This document shows, piece by piece, positions 31,206 to 39,557 of a stretch of 39,557 nt of DNA. The stretch's first letter is position 1. The number at the start of each line of letters is the position of its first letter. The notes beneath the pieces were generated by a model. The model was not told the DNA's origin. It saw nothing but the letters and a program-made list of their open reading frames with translations, and searched no databases. The stretch lies in the NCBI GenBank assembly GCA_001574975.1, contig KQ965815.1:179959-219515 (forward strand), written 5' to 3'. The position numbers and the translations under genes are program-made. Source of the stretch: Gonapodya prolifera JEL478 (Eukaryota; Monoblepharomycota; Monoblepharidomycetes; Monoblepharidales; Gonapodyaceae).

Positions 31206-33438
31206 AGAGCAGCAACGCAACGAAGGTCTATCCTCACTTTTCTTAAGAGAGTCGAAATCCCCCTATACGCCTTGTTGTCCTCGGGGCACACGTATACGAT
31301 CGCAGCTCCTTCTCTCCTGCTCGCGCTGTCCGTCCCGACCTATGCACGTATACCTGTACAACGTGAACCAATACAACCCGTTACGCATGACACAGCATGT
31401 CTCACAAACGAACAACCTACCGGAGCCTCTTTGTGTACTCCGTACTGCGCCACTATCTCCACCCCAGGCACATCGAGCCCTCCGGCCCCCACATCCGTTG
31501 CCACCATCACGGCACCCTCCACCCGTGCAAACTTCTCCACATGCTGCATGTGTCCGTGAAGAGTGATGAGCGGGCGAGGGGTGGGTAAGTTTGGCAGGAT
31601 GTGTTGCAGGAGCGAGGCGACGCGTTTCAAGGAGGGCAGGGAGGAGAAAAGACGAGCTTGCGCGAAGGGTGCCGGAGGAGGAGGTAGAGGAGGTAGGTAT
31701 CCTGTGGTGTGAAAACAGGTGTGAGATTACGGGGAGACAGCGACGTGGAAGCGAGCAAGGGAACAAACCTTTTGACTGGCCTCACACACTATCCGTCCTT
31801 CCGAACAAACCGGAGCTGACAAAGTTGTCCCGCGTGAGATCCACTCGGAGCGGGCCGAGGGGATCTTGGAAACTAACCTTGGCGAGGACCGAATCTAGGA
31901 GCGGTCATATAGTGTAAGGGGTGTCAAACAGTGAGCTCCACGAGATGCCGGACGAGGTACTCACCCCAATCACCCTTGCCCTGCTTCCTTTTCTTGGCAA
32001 GCTCCCGGTGCATCGTCGCCGAAAACACAAAAGTCTTCCTTTGTCTCACTTCCTTCTCACCCCCGCCGTCGGGTATCTTGCCATGATGGCCCTCAATATC
32101 AAGTCCAACTCCTTGTAATGACCGATCTCCACCATCCGATTCCCTTCGTTCACCACTAAGAACGCCACCTTGCGCAACGCCCCAGCCACCGCGGGGTCGT
32201 CCTCCATGACCTCCCACAGACGCCCCACGGTCGCTACGACGACGTCCGCACCTCGTTGGAGTAGGTGGCACTGTTTGTGCACGCTCATACCCCCAATGAC
32301 GCACGCGACACGAACGCGCAGGTTGGACCCGGCGGAACGCAGGTGGTCGGCGATTTGGGTCGCCAGTTCCCGTGTGGGTGTGAGGATGAGCGCGGCGGGG
32401 GGGCGTGGGGTTGAGGACGAAGAGACATTCGCTCGTGCGCCTGGATTGTGTTTGTTGGCCATGTGTGTCCGGTTGACGAGTGCCAGGATGGGCAGACCGA
32501 AGGCCAGCGTCTTTCCCGATCCCGTTTCAGCGGCACCAATGATGTCGCGGCCTTTCAGGGCGTGCGGGAGGACCGAGGATTGGATCGGTGTTGGGGAGGT
32601 TAACTGGGGTGTCTGCAGGGAGGCGAGGATCGGGGCAGGGAGGGAGAATGGTGTCCAGGCGGACATGCCAGGGCCTGCAATAACGAGCAATAAGTAAAGG
32701 ATTGCAAAGGAGTGATGGCGGTCGGTTTGAAAGAACGTACCAGCTGGGTCTGGGGATGTTTCAAGGTGCTCATCATGTTTTCTGCTTCCGGAGTTCATCC
32801 AGCTCCTCGTTCTCCGAGTCTTTTTCGTCAACGTCTTCATCTTCGCCATCAACGGAGTTCCCCTCGTCCTCTTCGTCCTCCTTGGTCTCGTCCTTTTCTA
32901 CATCACTTGCATCGGCAGCTTCACTCTCATCAAAGTCATCCACTGCTATGAGCTTCTTGGTCAGCTGTTCCGGTAGCGGGCTGTACGGGCTCGTCTTCCC
33001 AGGGCGATCTTTGCTCTCCTTCTTGTTCTTCATTGCTTTCGCCGGGCGAAATGAAAAAGAGCCCCCTTCCTCTACAACGTCCACGCAATCTATTTCCTCC
33101 AGGGAAAAAAACCCACCCATGTCCTGCAGCATGTCGCCGGGGGCGATTTCGGACCACTGCCATTCGTCGATGGATGCAGGCAGTGTATCGTCCGAATTCG
33201 AGGCGGGTCCTGACTTCGATTCCTTCTGCTTCCTGCTCTTTTCTTCGGGTGGATCGGCTTTTGTCTGTCCGCGTCCACAGAGCGCGATCGTTTCATTGCA
33301 GAGTCCGTTCCGTGATGATGCAGGAAATGCGTCTGCTGTGGCCAAGCCGTGCGGGGAGAGCACCGTCTCCCCTTTGGCTTCTGACGTTCGCTTGCCGTTT
33401 CCCGAAGACCACACTTGGCCGGAAAGGAAGATTCTCAT
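31178..33438 (-). pseudogene. MAK5: MAK5/DDX24-type DEAD-box RNA helicase relic
   Basis: MAK5 helicases act in the nucleolus on the large ribosomal subunit. This minus-strand copy keeps the N-terminal acidic part (PGDMLQDMGGFFSLEEID), an intact intron (32740-32675), MSAWTPFSLPAPILASLQ, motif I AAETGSGKT, PTRELATQ, GGMSVHK, SATMHRELAKKRK, VSFQDP and VDLTRDNFVSSGLF, KRVASLLQHILP, and motif VI HRSGRTARAG after another legal intron. Damage: a one-base insertion in an A run near 32778-32781; the DEAD box itself reads NEGN (32139-32150); a frame change near 31635-31650; a shortened HGHMQ segment; motif V reads ATDVGAGGLD, its Arg gone; and a one-base loss just after motif VI near 31315-31335. The end overlaps the converging kinase relic. 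A functional copy should exist elsewhere in the genome, since MAK5 is essential in yeast. Confidence 0.85.
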
Positions 33439-33519
33439 TCTTGTTGTCCAATAAAGACTAACTAGAGGCGGAAAAAATGAAATTGTTGATGCACTTCTGC
33501 GACCTCAGCATTACGGAAT
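33439..33519. promoter_or_regulatory. 81-base divergent spacer between MAK5 relic and dehydrogenase gene
   Basis: The two ATGs point away from each other with only 81 bases between, so any promoter of the dehydrogenase must overlap the 5' part of the relic. No clear TATA box. Confidence 0.35.
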
Positions 33520-36500
33520 ATGTTCCGCAAAAGCGTCGGCCCGCTTATTTTCTCGCCGCCTCTTCTTCTGCTCAATTCGCATACTCTGCCCGTGTTTGTT
33601 TCCTTCCAAACCAGAACATTCGCAATGTCTACTCTCGCTAAGGCGACTGCAAACGGTCTCGCAACCACAATTCGCCGTCTCAACATCAAAGAGACCGGAC
33701 TGCTGCGATCATCGGCCTACATCGGTGGACAATGGGTGGACGCGGCTGATGGAAGGACATTCCCCGTCAACGGTGAGTCCTCGTTAGGGTATGAGTGTCG
33801 GTATTTGGTCCCGTGTTGCAATCATCTCACCCCTGCCATCAATAGAGCCGGCAACGGGCCTGCACATTGCCGACGTGCCCAACATGACCGAGAATGAGGT
33901 GCGACGGCGATTATTTTCGAAATACGCATCACAAATCTGATGATTCAAAACATGATTAGGTCAAGGAAGCCGTCAAGGCCGCCAAGGCTGCTCAAAAAAG
34001 CTGGGCTGGACGTACCGCCAAGGTCTGCTCGCAATAATGTCCTTGCTAGTGCCTGGGAAATTGCTCACGATCATTCTATTGGACCTCTAGGAGCGTCACG
34101 ACATCCTCAACAAATGGTTCGCTCTCCAAATCGCCCACACCGAGGACATTGCGGCCATTCTCGCCGCCGAAAGCGGTAGGCATCACCTTATGTAACTCCC
34201 TATCATGCTTAGACATTCACATTTCCTTCTCTTCTCGCTGTTCTCGTGATGATTGGGTTGACCTTGCAGGCAAACCCCTTCCTGAAGCCAAGGGCGAAGT
34301 CGCCTACGGTGCCTCCTTCATCCAATGGTTTGCCGAGGAGGCTACCCGTGCCTACGGAGACGTCATTCCCCAAAACGTGAACAACCGAAGGCTGGTCGGT
34401 GAGTTCATTCAGTTAATTCCTTTGTGCTTATATCACCCACGTTAAGCCCGAGAGTTAATACGCTGCTTCTCCCTGTCTTACATTAATCAGCCATCAAGCA
34501 GCCCGTTGGTGTCTGCTCGGTCCTCACTCCCTGGAACTTCCCCTCCGCTATGTTGACACGGTGAGCACTGCCCGAGCTCGAAAGTCCCTCCATGTCATAT
34601 CCAGCTTCGCATTACATACCCCGATCCCCGTACGCTAACAGAAAAGCTGGTGCTGCGCTCGCCGCCGGATGCACTGTTGTCGCCAAACCAGGTCTGGTCA
34701 GCGTCTGGTTCTTTGTCCCGTTTCCACCTTCTTACCATCCCACCCCCGATCCACACAGCCGCCGAAACCCCCCTCACCACTCTCGCGCTCATCCACCTCG
34801 CCAACGTCGCCGGTGTCCCCGCCGGCGTCCTAAACGCCGTGACCTGCGACAACGTCAACGTCACCGCCGTAGGTAAGGAGATGGCCACCAACCCGGACGT
34901 CGCCAAGGTGTCGTTCACGGGGTCGACTGCTGTTGGTGGGTAACTGGATAAATTGGAATGAGCGTCGTGGGGTCTTCGAGACTGATCAATGTGTACGTTT
35001 TGGGATTGTAGGTAAATTGCTCATGTCGCAGGCGTCGGGAACCATCAAGAAGATTTCGTTGGAGCTTGTGAGTGACACCATACGAGACAAGTGTGTTCCA
35101 CTCTTAATCTCACTCAATTTTACAACCATCAGGGTGGAAACGCTGCCTTTATCGTGTTCGGTGAGTCTCGGAAGATGCACTGTCTCCCCGAATCATATTT
35201 ATTGACGCGCTTGACTCTCGCTGCCCAGATGACGCCGACGTTGACTCTGCCGTCGCCGGATGCCTCGCATCCAAGTTCCGCAACACTGGACAGACCTGTA
35301 CGTATTTGTTGGAGTGAACATGTCTGGACACGAGGCCGGCGGGAATGCTCATGCTCATGCTTTTGATGTCGTAGGTGTGTCGGTGAACAGGATCTACGCT
35401 CAGGTGGGTGCAGAGATTGAGACGGCGAAGACGCGCATGGGTCCGGACACAGAAGTAAAACTCATCGCTTGCGCTTTCAGGCTGGCATCCACGACCAGTT
35501 CGTCCAGAAACTCGCCGAGAAGCTCAAATCTCTTAAAGTCGGCATCCCCACCGACCCTGGTGAGCTCAGCTGTTGACGTGCCCTGCATCTACTCCAGAGC
35601 GACGCCAGACCCCTGATCACGTTTCTTCGAAACAAAGGTGTGAACGTCGGGCCCCTCATCAGCGAAAGGGGTTTGGCTAAGGTGGAGAGCCACGTCGAGG
35701 ACGCGAAGAAGAAGGGAGCCAAGGTTGTTTTGGGAGGCAAGCGGTGGGTTACGTCCGTGGTCGAGGAAGCGTTCAATTTCTGACTGACTTGAACTTGTTT
35801 CTTGGAATCCAGCCACGAACTGCAGCGAACGTTCTACGAGCCGACTTTGCTGGCGGACATGTAAGTGTGACGTTTGGCGAATTGGATGAGTTCTGGTCGC
35901 TCATTCTGTCAACTTGGTGTTCAGGACAAACGACATGACGTACGTTCCTTGTGGCACTTCCAGTATCTAGAACGTTTGGTTTAAATGTCTCACCTTCATT
36001 TCAATTCAGAATTGCCAAGGAGGAAACCTTTGGCCCCGTAGCTTCCGTTTTCAAGTTCTCCACGGAGGAAGAAGTGATTGCCCTTGCCAACGATGTTGAC
36101 TTTGGTCTCGCGAGGTCAGTCACGTTTTACGCAAAATATTTGCGAAGAAAGATGTTAACCATGCTCCCTCTGCAACAGCTACTTCTACAGCAGGGATATC
36201 GGTCGGTGCTGGCGAGTCGCCGAGGCGCTTGAAGTGGGGATGGGTAAGTGATTGACATGTGGGGTTGGGGGAGAGCAACGGTGGATTTCTGATACTGGCA
36301 CTGTGCAGTGGGAATCAACGAGGGCATTATTTCTACCGCAGAGGCGCCTTTCGGGTATGTTCATGGTGGAGGTTTCGGGTGCTGTTGAGTTGGTTTGACA
36401 GGCGTTCTGGGGAACTCTTTCCTATGTGACACTTTTACAGTGGAGTGAAGCAAGTGAGTACACGCGTCTCATTTTGAATCTCTGAACGTGTTGCTGAGCA

Positions 36501-36605
36501 GTGCGTGATTGTTTACTCGAACAGTCCGGACTTGGTCGGGAGGGATCGAAGTACGGTATCGATGAATACATGCACGTGAAGTATCTGTGCTTTGGAGGAA
36601 TCTGA
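33520..36605 (+). CDS. UGA2: Succinate-semialdehyde dehydrogenase (ALDH5 type), probably mitochondrial
   Basis: Twenty-one exons keep phase throughout and give 539 residues. Aldehyde dehydrogenase landmarks: AYIGGQWV, the [10 protein letters not shown] segment with the catalytic Asn, [25 protein letters not shown] in the NAD site, [18 protein letters not shown] with catalytic Glu311, RNTGQTCVSVNRI with catalytic Cys345 (34 apart, as usual), [13 protein letters not shown], and [24 protein letters not shown] oxidises succinate semialdehyde to succinate with NAD(P), the last step of the GABA shunt. The first 35 residues are Leu/Phe/Arg-rich without acids, like a mitochondrial presequence. A second ATG (about 33625, MSTLAK) could give a cytosolic form. 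Exons of 15 bases (35925-35939) and 13 bases (36441-36453) are present. Intact. Exact substrate by family resemblance. Confidence 0.93.
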
Positions 36606-36748
36606 TGATTGAATTGTTTTGATGATCAACGAACAATAAACGTCTCCGTTTGAGATTTGCCGGTGTTCACCCGTCGGGCCGATTTGCCGTCACGACAATC
36701 CCTGTTTTCGCAGCCAAGACACCCACACTCTGCACTCTTTCGCAACGC

Positions 36749-38040
36749 ATGGCCGATATTCTGTCACTCGAGTCGCTGTTCGGAGTGAAGGGAAAGGTCG
36801 CAGTGGTGACCGGCGGAGGTGAACGGTTCTGCCTGCCGCGTTGACGACCCATCCATGAACAACGACCCCCTCGTCTCCAGGCACCGGAATTGGGAAAATG
36901 ATCACCGCCGCTCTTGCCCGTAACGGTGCCAAGGTGTTCATCGCGTCGCGGAAGCTGCAAGTCTTGAAGCAAACGGCAGACGAAATCAACGCGATGGACG
37001 CGACAAAGACCAGCGGGGGAAAGGTCGTCGCCATCCAAGCAGATTTGCGAGGACGCGCTCAGGTATTTGGATTCACGTTTGCCCGAGTCGGCCCCTGGAG
37101 ACATTCAAACTGAGTGGTTACTTCTTTGCGACCGAACAGTGTGACGCCCTCGCCAAACAGGTCGCGCAGTCGGAATCAAAAGTGCACATCCTTGTCAACA
37201 ATGCGGGCATTGCTTGGGGAGACAAGCTCACGGATTTCAACGAGGACAGCGGGTGGTTGAACACCATGAAAGTGAACGTCGTCGCTTACTTCTATCTCAC
37301 CGTTGGTGAGTGCTTGCGTGGGTGGGAAGAATGTTCCAAATTATAGCTGAGAATGTTTGGTGCGCGTTTGACACCCTTTCAGCGTTTCTCCCTCTTCTTG
37401 AGGCCGCGTCACAAGCAACAGACCCGGCAAGAGTCATCCAAATCAGCTCAATTGCTTCCCTCAACCCGTCAACTGCACACGATCCTGTGGCGGCAGTCGG
37501 CACCGGAACCTATTCGTATGGTGTCAGTAAAGCCGCTGTGAACCAGCTCACCAAGAGTATGGCGTTTACTCTTTCTGGGTAGGTGCCACTTTGGAAGGTG
37601 GCACACCTCACGTTCTTACATTTCACTGACGGAGAAGAAAGGGCATTAATGTCAACGCCCTTGCGCCGGGACGATACCTTTCTCGGATGACACAGATCTC
37701 GGGTCTGGATCCGGGCCTGAAAAAGGCGACCAAGAACGAGCAACCAAGTAAATATAATTGCTTCCTGACTAGACAAACACACGTGTCTGACATTTTTTTA
37801 TCGAGCAAAGTGGGGAGAATAGGGGATAACAACGACATGGCCGGCTTGGCTCTTTTCCTTTGCTCTCGTGCCGGTGCTCACATCACAGGCTCAATTATTG
37901 AAACCGCAGGAGGAGCGCACTTGTTGTGAGTGGCACTTTATCAAATAGCTGTCAGTCGTTGTAAAATCTAACTAATTCGGCGCGCTTGCAGTCCACAGGG
38001 AGCTGCACCGGAAGGCTTTGTTGGCGTTCCAAAGCTGTGA
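36749..38040 (+). CDS. Short-chain dehydrogenase/reductase (SDR, RhlG/3-oxoacyl-ACP-reductase-like)
   Basis: Seven exons: 36749-36818, 36881-37062, 37140-37305, 37383-37578, 37638-37747, 37811-37925 and 37992-38040, giving 295 residues. It shows the classical SDR plan: cofactor loop VVTGGGTGIGK near the start, a following SRK (Arg suggests NADPH), ILVNNAGIAWG, the catalytic serine region QISSIAS, YxxxK as Y185-GVS-K189, and INVNALAPGRY. The Ser-to-Tyr gap is about 10 residues longer than usual because of an insert rich in Pro/Ala/Val, a form seen in fungal members annotated as RhlG-like. The reaction is NADPH-dependent carbonyl reduction; substrate unknown. It starts 143 bases after the dehydrogenase stop on the same strand. 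At exon 5 two AG acceptors lie 4 bases apart; 37638 preserves the frame. Confidence 0.92.
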
Positions 38041-38135
38041 TTGTACCATTTCGAATTTATGTGGATAATACATATCGAAGATGGTTCATGTCATGGGGTA
38101 AGACCTGATATAAACTTAACGAACTCAACCAAACA

Positions 38136-39557
38136 ATGCAGCACGAAAACATCCTTGGCCCGGAGCTCACTTCAGCAGGCTCGCATTGGCGTGAAGTTGA
38201 GAAGCTTCAACGCATATCACCCCTTGCTGCACTCCAGCTAGCTGTCCTGCTGGACAATATTGCTTTGCCCGACTTCACCACACCTCTCCTTCCGAGCGTC
38301 GCTCATCCGCTTTATGGATCGCTTCATATTCTGGAAGAATCTTCGCGCATTCCTGCGTTTTCGGCACCCACACCGTCAGACAGCGTGATATTAGCTCCAT
38401 CGCCATCACCACGAGCATCGGCCGCAGCTATTGAGGAAGAGCAAACCGAGCCACCCACCATACTTTCTTCTTCGCTTAATACTGCTGCGTCTGATGGGGA
38501 TCTGGAGAAGTTGGAAGCTCTGCTCCAGGACGATGAGGATTCTGGCCGTCGATGGCTCAATGTTTCCACTTCTCCGTCAAAGCAGCTTCCACTACACTAT
38601 GCGGCGGCGAAAGGCGTAGGTTTCGGCTCTTTGTTTCTTGAAAAAATTCCTTCCAGTCGACTGACAGCGATTCTTCCGTCTAGCACTTACACATCGTCGA
38701 ATTTTTAAAAAAGGAAGGGGCGATTCTAGATCTTCCTGACGGAGAGCAAGAGACTGCTCTTTTTAAAGCGTCTTTAAATGGTCACCATGCCGTTGTGGCT
38801 TTTCTGCTTCGAAATCATGCCAATGTTCACCACCAGGACGGTGACGGTTGGACAGCCTTGCACAATGCGTGCTCGCAGTACGTTTATCTCGTAACTTTAA
38901 GCTAGAATGAATTTTGTGATTGTCGACCTCGATTTTCCAGGGGTCATCTTAAGGTTGCTGAGACTCTGTTGCAAAATGGGGCTGATGTGAACACGCGGAA
39001 TCGTGTCGGCATTACGCCCATGAGTGAGTTTCGTGCTTGTCGTCATTACGAAAAAAAACAGTAAATTCTAACTTTTCCTTCCCTATGGAAATAGTGACTG
39101 CTGCATCGAAGGGCCATCTCCACATCATTCAAACGCTGATTCAATTTGAAGTGAATCCGTTTCTTGCCACAAATGCACATGATGCAGCTTATGATCTTGC
39201 AGCGCAGAATGAAGAATCTTCTGTGTGTCAAGTGCTTGAGAGCTATGAACGGGACTATTGGGATCGTCAAAATCGTTTAGGTCTCTTAGCAACCTCTCTG
39301 CCTTCTCAGCTGGCCAGCACTTTACTGGAGCAATCGAATTTGTCTGCATCTTCTGTAAAGGCGAAGCTCAATTCTGGGAAACGATCACATTCAGGTTCTT
39401 CGGTATCCACTTCACATCGGTCGATTACAAATCTTGCCGAAATTGTGAAAGAACTGCACTATGATCCAGAAGTACTCCACACGACAGTGGTGGAGGTCAT
39501 ATATGAGAATCAGCGGTCCTCGTATCTTTCGCCAAGAGCTTTTGCTGCCGAGAATCT
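38136..39557 (+). CDS. Ankyrin-repeat protein, 3' end off the window
   Basis: Exons 38136-38615, 38684-38877, 38941-39023 and 39095 to the window edge join in phase. The ATG at 38136 follows the SDR stop by 95 bases. The first 100 residues are helical then Ser/Pro/Glu-rich. Four to five ankyrin units follow, with typical TPLHxAxxxGH consensus text: QLPLHYAAAKGHLHIVEFL, ETALFKASLNGHHAVVAFLL, GWTALHNACSQGHLKVAETL, and GITPMMTAASKGHLHIIQTL. After them comes a charged helix (ESYERDYWDRQNRLG) and a Ser-rich stretch. Ankyrin repeats bind partner proteins; nothing visible says which. The C-terminal part beyond 39557 would be needed to name it. No lesion seen. Confidence 0.88.

Noticed and set aside
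31340-31400. Apparent loss of helicase motif VI
   Set aside because: Recovered: a legal GT-AG intron of about 65 bases separates KEAP from VYVHRSGRTARAG, so motif VI is present.
31263-31766. 167-codon minus frame with many Cys and Gly
   Set aside because: It is a shifted frame across the MAK5 relic and one of its introns; the helicase text lies in the other frames.
33520-38040. Secondary-metabolite cluster
   Set aside because: Neighbouring dehydrogenases alone, without synthase, transporter or transcription factor, do not support it.
1-39557. CRISPR array, bacterial defence system, tRNA or rRNA genes
   Set aside because: No regularly spaced repeats, no cloverleaf-like boxes and no prokaryotic gene organisation were seen.

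Overview
The window reads as nuclear DNA from a filamentous fungus, most likely a mushroom-forming basidiomycete. The genes are cut by many short GT-AG introns of about 45-100 bp, spacing is tight, both strands are used, and the recognisable proteins (strawberry-notch helicase, MAK5-type helicase, ALDH5-type dehydrogenase, MDR reductase, F-box proteins) are eukaryotic. I saw no bacterial operon structure, no CRISPR array, no rRNA and no tRNA. All exon joins were made by hand from splice signals, reading-frame phase and family resemblance.

Layout. 1-820: 3' part of a secreted double-psi beta-barrel protein. 821-6559: mostly non-coding, with two broken F-box/leucine-rich relics (about 2901-3549 minus, 4193-5513 plus). 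6560-8265: an intact single-pass membrane protein. 9976-10547: a third F-box relic (minus). 11137-18267: an intact strawberry-notch helicase gene of 29 exons, the largest gene here. 18756-19275: a broken dihydrofolate-reductase-like (RibD C-terminal fold) gene. 19584-20835 and 21308-21893: two related, tandem, broken F-box genes (minus). 21894-23924: an unrecognised minus-strand gene with one possible membrane helix. 25053-26617: an intact MDR-family NADP-dependent reductase. 27669-27921: a small coiled-coil fragment. 28391-31205 (plus) and 31178-33438 (minus): two convergent relics, a protein kinase and a MAK5/DDX24 RNA helicase. 33520-36605: an intact succinate-semialdehyde dehydrogenase-type gene with 21 exons. 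36749-38040: an intact short-chain dehydrogenase/reductase. 38136-39557: 5' part of an ankyrin-repeat gene running off the right edge.

How it fits together. Healthy house-keeping or metabolic genes (helicase, three NAD(P)-dependent oxidoreductases, ankyrin gene) alternate with at least seven decaying genes. The relics keep family motifs and correct splice sites, but carry single-base frameshifts, in-frame stops and, in the MAK5 copy, a destroyed DEAD box. Three possible explanations are redundant duplicated copies, relaxed selection on F-box paralogues, or a second haplotype or poor-quality assembly. The lone N at 4959 keeps sequencing error open as a partial explanation. I found no convincing new defence or mobile system. 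The most informative features are the MAK5 relic and the two alignable F-box relics.
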